Origin: Plantibacter sp. ME-Dv--P-122b
Lineage (GTDB): Bacteria > Actinomycetota > Actinomycetes > Actinomycetales > Microbacteriaceae
NCBI RefSeq assembly: GCF_030209375.1
Contig: NZ_JARVSC010000002.1
Location: 223,601-287,600 of the forward strand
Reading direction: 5' to 3'
DNA length: 64,000 nucleotides
The position numbers and the translations under genes were made by a program. Shown piece by piece: positions 32,720 to 41,788 of the stretch (position 1 is its first letter; the number at the start of each line of letters is the position of its first letter). The notes under the pieces were generated by a model. It did no database searches. It saw only the letters and a list, made by a program, of their open reading frames with translations, and had not been told where the DNA came from.

Positions 32720-34930
32720 TCAGACGGCGGTCACGAGGATCGTGATCACGCGGTCGGGCTGGAAGGTGGGGAGGTCGAGGCCGATCACGGCGAGCTGGCC
32801 ACCGCTCAGCACGGGCGCCACCGCGAGCGTGGCCGGGTCGGCGTCGAGTGGCGGCGCATCCCGGAGCCACTGGGGGATCACCCAGCGCGGGCCGAGCGAG
32901 TCGTCCTGCGCGACGGCGAGGCGGTAGTGACCGTCCGGGCGGAGTCCGGGAAGGCGGACCCGACGACGGGAGTCGGCCGATCGCGGGGGAGTCACGAGGG
33001 TGTACAGCGCGGTGGTGCCATCCTCGGCGACGACCCCGCGCAGGGTCGGAGCGTCGTCGTCCCACTCGCCGTCGCCGACGACGCGGCCGGTGGCGATGAG
33101 TCCGCGATGACGCGTGAACACGGTGACCCATCTGGTGAGGGTCGTCCGATCCGCATCGTCGAGCTCGCGCAGATCCCACTCCACACCGAAGTGCCCGAGG
33201 AGCGCGATCGCGCACCGGGTGTGGAGCGTGTGCGTGCGTCCGGTCGTGGCCGATCTGGCCGAGGCCACATGCGACCCGAGCATCTCGGGCGGGACGAGGA
33301 GCCCCGTCCACCGGAGCATCCGAGCCCGCTCGATCGGGTCGTGGTTGTCGGAGGTGTGGACGCGATCGGACCGCTCGAGGATGCCGAGGTCGACGCGGCC
33401 TCCGCCAGATGCGCAGCTCTCGATCTCGAGGTGCGGGTGCCGCGACCGGAGCTCGTCGAGCAGCCGGTAGAGGGCTTCGGTCTGGTCGTGCACAGCCGCC
33501 CGCCCGGTCGACGGATGACCGGCATCGACGAGGTCGCGGTTGTGGTCCCACTTCAGGTACGCGATCCCCAGCTCGACGACCAGCGTGTCGATGGCCTGCA
33601 GGATGTGGTCGAACGCCGCCGGATTGCCGAGATCGAGCACCTGCTGGTGCCGGACGGGCGACGGGAGCTCGTCCCTCGCCCGCAGGATCCAGTCCGGGTG
33701 CTCGCGCGCGAGGTCGGAGTCCTCGTTGATCATCTCGGGTTCGAACCACAGCCCGAATTCCATGCCGAGTGATCGCACCCGGTCGGCGAGCGGCGCGAGA
33801 CCGTCCGGCCAACGCTCGGGGTCCGGGGTCCAGTCGCCGAGGCCGCGGGTGTCGTCGTGACGTCCGCGGAACCATCCGTCGTCGAGCACGTAGCGCTCGA
33901 CGCCGATGGCCGCGGCCCGGGTCGCCAACTCGGTGAGGACGTCGAGATCGTGATCGAACAGGACCGCCTCCCAGACGTTCAGGGTGACGGGGCGCGGACG
34001 CCGAGCCGCCCGCGAAGTCGAGCGCAGGTGACGGTGGTACCGCGACGAGGCGGCATCGAGGCCCACGCCGTAGGCTCCGTACACCCATGGAGTCCGGTGG
34101 TCCTCGCCGGGGCCGAGTCGGACCTCGCCAGGCAGGAGCAGCTCGCCGCCGCGGAACGCGAGGTGACCGTCGGTGCGCTCGACGCCGATCGTGTGGTTGC
34201 CGCTCCAACCGACATGGCACAGCCAGACGTCACCCCGACGGCTGTCGAACCCCGGTGTTCCGATCGCGGTGACCCCGGTGGCGTCGAGACCGGGACGACC
34301 GTGCCGCGACTCGCGGAGGTGGGTCCCGGTCGTGACCGGACGTCGCTGCGGCAGCTTCTCGTTGCCCCACCGGCCGGCGAAGTCGAGGATCTCCCGAGCC
34401 GACGTCGGGATCGGGAGGGCCGGCACGACACCCTCGATCTGCAGGAGGTCGTCGCCCCGGTTCGTGACCGTCACGCGCGTGCGCAGCAGGCCACTCGGTG
34501 TCAGTTCGATCGCCACGAGCAGTGCGATGCCGGTCTGGTCGTCGACCGCGGTCACGTCGACCAGCGCGGCACCGCACTGCCGTACCGCGCCGGCTGGGAG
34601 GGCTTCCCCGTCCACCTCGATCGCGATCACGTCGAAGCGCGGCGACCAGGCCGTTCCGGCACGATGCGCCCGGATCCCGGGGAGACCCGACCAGCCCAGG
34701 GCGTGCTCGGGCAACAGGCTCGGCTCGTACGGTGCGTCCGAGCCGTCGACGAGGTCGCCGCGCTCTGTCGCTGTGGCCGCGGCCAGCCACTCGAGGTCGT
34801 CGGCCTCGACGGCGGCTCCCCAGTGCGCGATGGTCGGGAGACGGGTCCCGTGCTGGACGATGACGACGGAGACGCCGTCGCACTGCAGATGGACGACGCG
34901 GTGGTCGAGCGTCGCTGAGAGGTCGGACAT
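32720..34930 (-). CDS. GH36 alpha-galactosidase
   Basis: 736 residues with the three-domain GH36 layout: N-terminal beta-supersandwich, (beta/alpha)8 barrel beginning near ERYVLDDGWFRGRHDD, and a C-terminal beta domain. The nucleophile motif is YLKWDHNRDL (about D462) and the acid/base lies in ESCASGGGRVDLGILERSDRVHTSDN. GGAGGAACC is directly ahead of the ATG at 34930. No signal peptide. It removes alpha-1,6-galactose from oligosaccharides such as raffinose-type sugars or galactosylated plant glycans. It follows the LacI gene by 53 bp. Confidence 0.92.
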   Translation of the reverse strand: MSDLSATLDHRVVHLQCDGVSVVIVQHGTRLPTIAHWGAAVEADDLEWLAAATATERGDLVDGSDAPYEPSLLPEHALGWSGLPGIRAHRAGTAWSPRFDVIAIEVDGEALPAGAVRQCGAALVDVTAVDDQTGIALLVAIELTPSGLLRTRVTVTNRGDDLLQIEGVVPALPIPTSAREILDFAGRWGNEKLPQRRPVTTGTHLRESRHGRPGLDATGVTAIGTPGFDSRRGDVWLCHVGWSGNHTIGVERTDGHLAFRGGELLLPGEVRLGPGEDHRTPWVYGAYGVGLDAASSRYHRHLRSTSRAARRPRPVTLNVWEAVLFDHDLDVLTELATRAAAIGVERYVLDDGWFRGRHDDTRGLGDWTPDPERWPDGLAPLADRVRSLGMEFGLWFEPEMINEDSDLAREHPDWILRARDELPSPVRHQQVLDLGNPAAFDHILQAIDTLVVELGIAYLKWDHNRDLVDAGHPSTGRAAVHDQTEALYRLLDELRSRHPHLEIESCASGGGRVDLGILERSDRVHTSDNHDPIERARMLRWTGLLVPPEMLGSHVASARSATTGRTHTLHTRCAIALLGHFGVEWDLRELDDADRTTLTRWVTVFTRHRGLIATGRVVGDGEWDDDAPTLRGVVAEDGTTALYTLVTPPRSADSRRRVRLPGLRPDGHYRLAVAQDDSLGPRWVIPQWLRDAPPLDADPATLAVAPVLSGGQLAVIGLDLPTFQPDRVITILVTAV

Positions 34931-34983
34931 GGTTCCTCCGAACCGGTCGATGAGTGAGGTGTGCTGGCCGGGTGGGCCGATGG

Positions 34984-35982
34984 TCAGGCGGAGTCCCGGA
35001 CGACGAGCGTGGTGTCGAGCCAACGCGGAGCGGTCGTCCGGCCGGCGATGAGCTCCATGACGAGTTCCGCGGCGACCCTGCCCATCTGCTCCAACGGCTG
35101 GCGGACCGAGGTCAGCGGTGGTTCCGCCGTGGCGGCGACGACCGTGTCGTCGAATCCGACGAGCGCGATGTCGTCAGGGACCGTGCGGCCGCTGGCCTCG
35201 AGGACGCGCATCGCTCCGACCGCCATGAGGTCGGAGCCCGCGAAGACGGCGTCGAGGTCCGGGTACCGGGAGAGCAGCCGCGCCATGGCCGACGAACCGC
35301 TCGGCATGGTGAAGTCGCCTCGGGCGACCGCCCGGGTGTCGAGGCCGCGCTCGGTGAGGACGTCCCGCCAGCCTCGGACACGGTCGCTGGAGGCGGCCAT
35401 GTCGGCGGGGCCCGAGATGACGCCGATCCTGGTGCGGCCGAGCGCGATGAGGTGTTCGGCCGCGAGCCGACCGCCGGCGTAGTTGTCGGAGTCGACGAAG
35501 GTGACGTCGTCCGTCTGCTCGCCCATCGGGCGGCCGACGAAGACGATCGGGAGGTCCACCGAGGCGAGCGCCTGGGTGATGGTGCTGATCTCGTGCTGCA
35601 GGATCACCACCGCCCCGTCCACGTAGTGCGCAGCGAGGTAGGCGACGAGCGCGTCGAGTTGGCGCGGGTCCGCGAGGAAGAGTGCGGGCTGCTGGGCCGC
35701 CGAGAGGAGCGCTGCGGTCGCACCTTTGAGTGGCGCCGCGACGAACGAGCCGGAGAACGGTTCGAGCTCGCCGGCCGCGAGGACGATCGCGACGGCGCCA
35801 GTCCTGCCGCCGGCGAGCGATCGGGCCGCGACGTTCGTGCGGTAGGCCAGTTTCGCGGCCGCATCGCGCACCGCGACGACCATCGAGGCGTCGACCGTCG
35901 ATGCACCGGCGAGGACCCGTGAGGCGGTCGCTCGGGAGACGCCGGCCTCTCGGGCGACGTCGACCAGGGTCGGTTTGCGCAT
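34984..35982 (-). CDS. LacI-family regulator of the glycan locus
   Basis: 332 residues. The helix-turn-helix is PTLVDVAREAGVSRATASRVLAGAS (about residues 4-28), and the C-terminal sugar-sensing domain ends with the family feature SVRQPLEQMGRVAAELVMELI. AAAGGAGCG precedes the ATG. It heads the minus-strand arm and faces the ABC importer operon across a 258-bp gap containing two CpG-centred dyads, so it probably represses both arms until a sugar inducer binds. Confidence 0.88.
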   Translation of the reverse strand: MRKPTLVDVAREAGVSRATASRVLAGASTVDASMVVAVRDAAAKLAYRTNVAARSLAGGRTGAVAIVLAAGELEPFSGSFVAAPLKGATAALLSAAQQPALFLADPRQLDALVAYLAAHYVDGAVVILQHEISTITQALASVDLPIVFVGRPMGEQTDDVTFVDSDNYAGGRLAAEHLIALGRTRIGVISGPADMAASSDRVRGWRDVLTERGLDTRAVARGDFTMPSGSSAMARLLSRYPDLDAVFAGSDLMAVGAMRVLEASGRTVPDDIALVGFDDTVVAATAEPPLTSVRQPLEQMGRVAAELVMELIAGRTTAPRWLDTTLVVRDSA

Positions 35983-36043
35983 CCTCGCTCCTTTGCGATC
36001 GTCCACCTGGCGGTGGTCTGGCAACGAGCTTCGCAGAATCCGA

Positions 36044-36055
36044 GAGAGCGATCTC
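36044..36055. promoter_or_regulatory. candidate LacI-type operator GAGAGCGATCTC, copy 1
   Basis: Imperfect dyad GAGAG-CG-ATCTC (one mismatch) with the central CpG typical of LacI-family operators. It lies 62 bp upstream of the LacI ATG in the divergent region. The same 12-mer recurs at 36164-36175. Confidence 0.65.
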
Positions 36056-36063
36056 CGAGTTGC

Positions 36064-36073
36064 GCAATATTGC
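36064..36073. other. 10-bp perfect palindrome GCAATATTGC
   Basis: An AT-cored palindrome in an otherwise GC-rich divergent promoter region, 9 bp from the first operator copy. It could be a second regulator's half of the control region or part of a promoter. No assignment is possible. Confidence 0.4.
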
Positions 36074-36163
36074 CCTGGTGCCCTGCAACCCCGCTGCCTA
36101 TGGTGATCACCACGCCCGAACGGTCCGGATGCTCCCAGATCCAGCCGACATCGGCGCGAGCCG

Positions 36164-36175
36164 GAGAGCGATCTC
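36164..36175. promoter_or_regulatory. candidate LacI-type operator GAGAGCGATCTC, copy 2
   Basis: Exact second copy, 120 bp after the first and 65 bp upstream of the binding-protein GTG start. The two copies sit almost symmetrically, one next to each divergent gene, which suits either DNA looping or separate repression of the two promoters. Confidence 0.65.
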
Positions 36176-36240
36176 TGGCCGGTGACCGCAACGTAGCGCG
36201 ACACCGCGGAACACGATCCCGCATAGGAGGGGGATTTCCA

Positions 36241-37500
36241 GTGAAATTCCGTCTTGCAGCAGCAGCAACCGTCGCCGTCATGGTCGGCGCCCTGGTCACC
36301 GGTTGTTCCGGGTCCGGCGGCGGCGATGACAAGACCTTCCAGTTCTGGTCCTTCACGGGCATCAACCAGAAGGCCGATGTCGAGAAGTACAAGGAAGCGC
36401 ACCCCGACATCACCGTCAAGCTCACCGAGGTCGGCAGCACGCAGGAGACCGCCCAGGCGCTCACCGCGGCGTTGGCCGGCGGCAAGGTCCCCGACCTGGT
36501 GCTCATCCAGGGCGACGACATGCCCAACTTCGTCGCCAACCCCGACAACTTCGTCGACCTGAGCACGATGGGCGCCGGCGACATCTCCGGGGACTACCTG
36601 CCGTGGGTCTGGGACCAGGCCGTGGCCCAGAACGACGCCGTCATCGGGGTGCCGACCGACGTGGGCGGGATGTCGATGGCGTACCGCGCCGACCTCTTCG
36701 AGGCCGCCGGTCTGCCGTCGGAACCGGACGCGGTCGCGGCGCTCTGGCCCACCTGGGACGACTTCATCTCCGTCGGCCAGCAGTACGTCGCCGCCACCGG
36801 GAAGCCGTTCCTCGACAACGCCGGCACCTCGGTCTTCTTCCAGACCGTGAACCAGGTCGACGAGAAGTACTACACGCCGGAGGGTGAGCTCGTGTACGAC
36901 ACGAATCCGCAGGTGAGGGAGGCGTTCGACATCTCGATCAAGGCGATCGAGGCCGGCATCACCGCGAACGTCCCCGCCTTCTCCACCGGCTGGAGCACGG
37001 GCAAGACCAACGGCGCCTTCGCCGCGATGGCAGCTCCCTCCTGGATGCTGAAGAGCATCAAGACGGACGCGCCCGACACCTCGGGCCAGTGGCGCGTGAC
37101 GACGGTGCCCAAGGTCGCCGGCAACTGGGGCGGCAGCTACCTCGCCATCCCGAAGCGCGCGGCGAACCCCGAGGCGGCGTGGGCCTACATCAAGGAGATG
37201 CAGTCACCCGAGTCGCAGCTGGAGAACTTCACCGACACCGGCGCCCTGCCCAGCACGGTCTCGGCGTACGAGTCCACGGCGATCGCCGACTACACCGACC
37301 CGTTCTTCGGCGACTCGAAGATCGGCGCCGTGCTCGGCAAGTCCCTGCAGGAGTTCAAGCCGTTCTTCAACGGTCCGGAGACGGCGACGATCGGTTCCGC
37401 GATGATCAACACCGTGACGGACGTCGAAGCCGGCAACACCCCACCGGACAAGGCCTGGGACGTCGCGATGAAGGCCGTGAAGGACGCCCTCGGCGGCTGA
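36241..37500 (+). CDS. ABC sugar importer, substrate-binding lipoprotein
   Basis: 419 residues from the GTG at 36241, which follows AGGAGGGG at ideal distance; the reading frame is open further upstream but crosses the operator region. The signal peptide KFRLAAAATVAVMVGALVTGC gives a lipidated cysteine at about residue 22. FQFWSFTGINQKADVEKYKEAHPDI is typical of family 1 sugar-binding proteins. It should bind the arabino/galacto-oligosaccharide processed by the surrounding glycosidases. A strong hairpin follows its stop. Confidence 0.9.
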   Translation: MKFRLAAAATVAVMVGALVTGCSGSGGGDDKTFQFWSFTGINQKADVEKYKEAHPDITVKLTEVGSTQETAQALTAALAGGKVPDLVLIQGDDMPNFVANPDNFVDLSTMGAGDISGDYLPWVWDQAVAQNDAVIGVPTDVGGMSMAYRADLFEAAGLPSEPDAVAALWPTWDDFISVGQQYVAATGKPFLDNAGTSVFFQTVNQVDEKYYTPEGELVYDTNPQVREAFDISIKAIEAGITANVPAFSTGWSTGKTNGAFAAMAAPSWMLKSIKTDAPDTSGQWRVTTVPKVAGNWGGSYLAIPKRAANPEAAWAYIKEMQSPESQLENFTDTGALPSTVSAYESTAIADYTDPFFGDSKIGAVLGKSLQEFKPFFNGPETATIGSAMINTVTDVEAGNTPPDKAWDVAMKAVKDALGG

Positions 37501-37534
37501 CCCGACGACCCCGTCCATTCGTCCGCTCCGACCC

Positions 37535-37570
37535 GGGGCGTTCCGGCCGAGTAGCACGCCGGAACGCCCC
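37535..37570 (+). terminator. perfect 13-bp hairpin between binding-protein and permease genes
   Basis: The arms 37535-37547 and 37558-37570 are exactly complementary (GGGGCGTTCCGGC on the left) with a 10-nt loop and no U tract. It ends 12 nt before the permease GTG. As in malE-malF intergenic regions it may attenuate read-through or protect the upstream mRNA, so that binding protein is made in excess. Confidence 0.7.
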
Positions 37571-37582
37571 TGAAGGATCATC

Positions 37583-38542
37583 GTGACCACTCACATCGCC
37601 CCGCCTCGGCTGCTGCCGAAACAGTCGCCACCCGGTATCGGGACGCGGATCCGCAACACCCTGCCGGAACGCTTCGCCCCCTACCTCTACATCGCCCCGT
37701 TCTTCCTGATCTTCGCCGTCTTCGGCCTGATCCCGCTCCTGTTCACCTTCGTGGTGTCCCTGTTCGACTGGAACCCGATCGGTCAGCAGACCTTCATCGG
37801 CTTCGACAACTTCACCAGGCTCGCGGCCGACCCACGGTTCTGGAACGCGATGCTCAACACCTTCGCGATCTTCATCATCTCCACGGTGCCACAGCTCGTC
37901 ATCGCGCTCGGCCTCGCCCACCTGCTGAACCACGTCCGCCTCCGGTTCGCGACGGGGTTCCGGATGGCGATGCTCGTGCCGTACATCACCTCGGTCGCGG
38001 CGACCACGATCGTGTTCGCCCAGCTGTTCGACCGCGACTACGGACTCTTCAACTACCTCATCAGCTTCTTCGGGGGCGACCACGTCGACTTCCTGAACGA
38101 CAAGGTCGGCTCCTGGTTCCTCGTCGCGCTCATGGTCGTCTGGCGGTGGACGGGGTACACGACCCTGCTCTACCTGGCGGCGCTGCAGGCGATCCCTCGC
38201 GACGTGTACGAGGCGGCCGCCGTCGACGGTGCCGGCGGCTGGAAGCAGTTCGTCTACATCACCATCCCGTCGTTGCGTCCCATCATCGTGTTCACGATCG
38301 TCACCTCGACGATCGGCGGGCTCCAGGTGTTCACCGAACCACTGCTGGTGAATCCGGCCACCGGCCTCACCTGTGGTGCGGCACGACAGTGCCAGACGCT
38401 CACGCTGTTCCTCTACGAGCAGGGCTTCGGCCAGTTCGAGTTCGGCTACGGCTCGGCGATCGGCGTCGCGCTGTTCGTGATCGTCGTGCTCGTCGCCCTG
38501 CTGAACTTCTTCCTGTCCACGCGCACCCGAGGAGGACGCTGA
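37583..38542 (+). CDS. ABC sugar importer permease (MalF/UgpA type)
   Basis: 319 residues from a GTG with GAAGGA 5 nt upstream. About six membrane segments follow a 35-residue cytoplasmic tail. IAPFFLIFAVFGLIPLLFTFVVSLFDW is the first helix, and the ATPase-docking EAA loop is YEAAAVDGAGGWKQFVYITIPSLRP. The predicted periplasmic loop VNPATGLTCGAARQCQTLT contains two cysteines, unusual for this family. The stop shares a base with the next ATG. Confidence 0.9.
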   Translation: MTTHIAPPRLLPKQSPPGIGTRIRNTLPERFAPYLYIAPFFLIFAVFGLIPLLFTFVVSLFDWNPIGQQTFIGFDNFTRLAADPRFWNAMLNTFAIFIISTVPQLVIALGLAHLLNHVRLRFATGFRMAMLVPYITSVAATTIVFAQLFDRDYGLFNYLISFFGGDHVDFLNDKVGSWFLVALMVVWRWTGYTTLLYLAALQAIPRDVYEAAAVDGAGGWKQFVYITIPSLRPIIVFTIVTSTIGGLQVFTEPLLVNPATGLTCGAARQCQTLTLFLYEQGFGQFEFGYGSAIGVALFVIVVLVALLNFFLSTRTRGGR

Positions 38543-39435
38543 TGTCCGAGACGCTCAACTCCACCCAGCTGATGGCGAGTGCGACCTCCGCCGGCCGCAA
38601 ACGGAACGGCGGCCGCATCGGCCGCATCCCGTGGTACACCTACGTCCTCCTGGTGTGCGCCGTCATCGTCAGCATGTTCCCGCTGTACTTCATGTTCGTC
38701 GTCGCGACGACGGACTCGGCGACCGCGACGACGCTGCCGCCACGGCTGTACCCGGGCGACAACCTGTTCCACCTCGTGGGTCTGGTGTTCGAGACGGTGC
38801 CGTTCATCCAGTCGATGATCAACAGCCTCATCGTCGCGCTGTCGATCGGCGTCGGATCGGCGCTGCTGTGCGCCCTGGCCGGATTCGCCTTCGCGAAGCT
38901 GGAGTTCCGCGGCCGCAACGCGCTGTTCATCCTCGTGGTCCTCACCATGACCGTCCCGACGCAGCTCAGTGTCATCCCGCAGTACCTGATCATCTCCGCG
39001 CTCGACTGGGTGGACACGCTGCAGGCACTGATCGTCCCCGGCCTCGCGAGCGCGTTCGGCATCTTCTGGATGCGTCAGCACATCTCGAGCTCGGTGAGCG
39101 ACGAGCTGCTGCAGGCGGCGAGGCTCGACGGTGCCAACACCTGGCAGATCTTCTGGCGGATCGTCTTCCCCGTCATCCGACCGGCGGCGTTCGTCCTGGG
39201 GCTGCTCGGCTTCGTCGGATCGTGGAACGACTTCCTCTGGCCGTTCATCGTCCTGAAGTCACCCGAGATGTACACCGTCCAGATCGCGATCAAGGCCCTG
39301 CAGTCGCAGCGGTCGATCGACCTCGGCCTGGCGATGGCGGGGTCGTTCCTGGCCACCATCCCGCTGCTCATCGCGTTCGTCTTCGTCGGCAAGCGCATGG
39401 TGACCGGGATCATGGACGGAGCGTTCAAGGGATGA
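38542..39435 (+). CDS. ABC sugar importer permease (MalG/UgpE type)
   Basis: 297 residues, six membrane segments; the EAA loop is LQAARLDGANTWQIFWRIVFPVIRPA and the C terminus is FVGKRMVTGIMDGAFKG, as in xylobiose/cellobiose-type permeases. GAGGAC precedes the ATG, which overlaps the upstream stop by one base. The GH3 gene starts 4 nt before its end. As with the first importer, no ATPase gene is present in the locus. Confidence 0.9.
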   Translation: MSETLNSTQLMASATSAGRKRNGGRIGRIPWYTYVLLVCAVIVSMFPLYFMFVVATTDSATATTLPPRLYPGDNLFHLVGLVFETVPFIQSMINSLIVALSIGVGSALLCALAGFAFAKLEFRGRNALFILVVLTMTVPTQLSVIPQYLIISALDWVDTLQALIVPGLASAFGIFWMRQHISSSVSDELLQAARLDGANTWQIFWRIVFPVIRPAAFVLGLLGFVGSWNDFLWPFIVLKSPEMYTVQIAIKALQSQRSIDLGLAMAGSFLATIPLLIAFVFVGKRMVTGIMDGAFKG

Positions 39436-41786
39436 CCCTGCAACACGACGGCGTCACGCCGACCACGCCGGGCGTCGTCCGCGGTGTCTGGAACGACCGA
39501 CGGGCGTCACCCGACGAGCGGGCGCGGGCACTCCTCGACGAGATGACCCTCGAGGAGAAGGTCGGCCAGCTCGGCTCGATCTGGTTCACCGACGCGGCGG
39601 GCGACTTCGCGCCGAGCGTGGAGGGCTCCGACGACTCGGCCTCGCCGGCCTCGCCGACCACCGGTGACTTCACCGGTGGCCTCGGGCAGTTGACGCGCAT
39701 CTTCGGGACGGAACCGGTGACGGTGGCCGAGGGCGTCGACCGTCTGCGGGAACGGCAACGGCAGGTCGTGGCCGGCAACCGGTTCGGCATCCCCGCGATC
39801 GCGCACGAGGAGTGTCTGACGGGGTTCGCCGCCTACGGTGCGACCGCCTTCCCGACGCCGCTCGCCTGGGCCGCCTCGTTCGACGAGGATCTCGTGGAAC
39901 GGATGGCCGAGGCGATCGGAGACGACCTCCGCTCGGTCGGTGTCCATCAGGGACTCGCGCCGGTCCTCGACGTCGTGCGCGACTATCGCTGGGGCCGGGT
40001 CGAGGAGACGCTGGGGGAGGACCCGTATCTCGTCGGCCAGCTCGGCGCCGCGTACGTGCGTGGTCTCGAGCGGGCCGGGATCGTGGCGACCCTGAAGCAC
40101 TTCGCCGGCTACGCCGCATCCCGGGGTGCGAAGAACCACGCCCCCGTGAGCATGGGGCGCCGTGAACTCGCCGATGTCGTCCTCCCGCCGTTCGAGACGG
40201 CGATCCGGCTCGGCGGAGCACGAAGCGTGATGAACGCCTACACGGACCTCGACGGCGTCCCCGCGGGCGCCAGTGTCGAGCTGCTCACGGGCATCCTGCG
40301 CGACGACTGGGGTTTCGACGGCACCGTCGTCGCCGACTACTGGGCGATCCCGTTCCTGGCGACCATGCACCACGTCGCGAACGACGCGACAGCAGCCGGC
40401 GCGCTCGCCCTCACCGCCGGGATCGACGTCGAACTGCCGGAGACCGCCGGATACGGTGCCGGCCTCGTCGGCCTCGTCCAGGACGGGACGCTCGACGAGC
40501 GGCTGGTCGACCGGGCCGTGCTCCGGCACCTGCGGCAGAAGATCGAGCTCGGCCTGCTCGACGGGGTTCCGCTCGTGCCGGAGGACGCCGGATCGACCGA
40601 CCTCGACGGCCCTCGGAACCGCGCCATCGCGACGCGGCTCGCCGAGGAGTCGGTGGTCCTCCTCCGGAACCGCGAGGTGCTCCCGCTCCAGGCGCCCACG
40701 CGTATCGCCGTGATCGGGCCGGCGGCCGACCAGTTCCGCAGTCTCGTGGGCTGCTACGCGTTCCCCAACCACGTGCTCTCGAAGCATCCGGGGCACGACC
40801 TCGGCATCGCCATCCCGACGATCCTGGACGCGGTGCGTGCCGAGTTCCCCGCGGCGGACGTCGTCGTCGAACCGGGATGCAGCATCACCGACACCGGTCA
40901 GGACGACGTCCCGGCCGCCGTCGAGGCTGCCCGGGCGGCAGATGTCGTGGTGCTCGCCGTGGGGGACATCGCGGGCCTGTTCGGCGACGGCACCTCGGGA
41001 GAGGGCTGTGACGCCGAGGACCTGCGTCTCCCCGGGGGCCAGCACGACCTCGTGCTCGCCGTCCTCGCGACCGGGACGCCGGTCGTCCTGACCGTGCTGT
41101 CCGGGCGACCCTACGCGCTGGGGGACTACGACCGGGCCGATGCACTGGTCCAGGCGTTCTTCCCCGGACAGGAGGGCGCGACGGCCGTCGCGGGTCTGCT
41201 GTCCGGCCGGGTGCAGCCGAGTGGTCGGCTCCCGGTGCAGATCCCTCACTCACCGGCCATGCCGAGCACCTACCTGCAGCCCCCGCTCGGTCTGGCGTCC
41301 CGCGGGATCAGCGTGCTCGACCCGTCACCGCTCTTCCCGTTCGGCCATGGCCTCACCGCCGGTGACGTCCGTTACCGCTCGCTCACGAGCGCAGCGAAGC
41401 TCGCCGTCGACGGTGAGGTGCTCGTCGACGTCACCGTCGAGAACGTGGGCGTCGACGACGCCGTCGAGGTGATCCAGCTCTACGGCACGGATCCGGTCGC
41501 CTCCGTCGTGCGTCCCTCGGTCGAGCTGCTCGCCTTCGCCCGCCTCACGGTCGCTACCGGGACATCGGCCACGGTGCGTTTCTCGGTGTCGGCCGACCGT
41601 TTGTCCTTCACCGGAGTCGACGGCCGCCGGGTGGTCGAACCGGGGACGTACGTCCTGTCCGCCGGACCCTCGGCACTGGATCGTCCGCTCACCCACACGA
41701 TCGAGGTGACCGGCAGCCGGCGGGAGCTGGTCGGGCCGCGCGAGCTCCGCGTGGACTGGCGCCGTGTCGCCCCGAGGGAGGCCTGA
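39432..41786 (+). CDS. GH3 beta-glycosidase (beta-glucosidase/beta-xylosidase type)
   Basis: 784 residues, three-domain GH3 plus C-terminal fibronectin-III-like domain, no signal peptide. MTLEEKVGQLGS begins the barrel; VEETLGEDPYLVGQLG and TLKHFAGYAASRGAKNHAP are conserved substrate-pocket motifs, and the nucleophile is about D302 in DGTVVADYWAIPFL. The ATG overlaps the permease stop (ATGA), coupling uptake and hydrolysis. Specificity among glucose, xylose and arabinose cannot be fixed; the arabinose/galactose context favours a xylosidase or mixed activity. Confidence 0.88.
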   Translation: MTLQHDGVTPTTPGVVRGVWNDRRASPDERARALLDEMTLEEKVGQLGSIWFTDAAGDFAPSVEGSDDSASPASPTTGDFTGGLGQLTRIFGTEPVTVAEGVDRLRERQRQVVAGNRFGIPAIAHEECLTGFAAYGATAFPTPLAWAASFDEDLVERMAEAIGDDLRSVGVHQGLAPVLDVVRDYRWGRVEETLGEDPYLVGQLGAAYVRGLERAGIVATLKHFAGYAASRGAKNHAPVSMGRRELADVVLPPFETAIRLGGARSVMNAYTDLDGVPAGASVELLTGILRDDWGFDGTVVADYWAIPFLATMHHVANDATAAGALALTAGIDVELPETAGYGAGLVGLVQDGTLDERLVDRAVLRHLRQKIELGLLDGVPLVPEDAGSTDLDGPRNRAIATRLAEESVVLLRNREVLPLQAPTRIAVIGPAADQFRSLVGCYAFPNHVLSKHPGHDLGIAIPTILDAVRAEFPAADVVVEPGCSITDTGQDDVPAAVEAARAADVVVLAVGDIAGLFGDGTSGEGCDAEDLRLPGGQHDLVLAVLATGTPVVLTVLSGRPYALGDYDRADALVQAFFPGQEGATAVAGLLSGRVQPSGRLPVQIPHSPAMPSTYLQPPLGLASRGISVLDPSPLFPFGHGLTAGDVRYRSLTSAAKLAVDGEVLVDVTVENVGVDDAVEVIQLYGTDPVASVVRPSVELLAFARLTVATGTSATVRFSVSADRLSFTGVDGRRVVEPGTYVLSAGPSALDRPLTHTIEVTGSRRELVGPRELRVDWRRVAPREA

Positions 41787-41788
41787 CC

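Noticed and set aside
36013..36240. N-terminal extension of the second binding protein
   Set aside because: The lipoprotein signal begins at the GTG at 36241 behind a strong ribosome site. The extension crosses both operators.
38631..39431. Upstream extension of the GH3 frame into the permease gene
   Set aside because: Same reasoning. GH3 homology begins just after 39432, where ATGA overlap is found.
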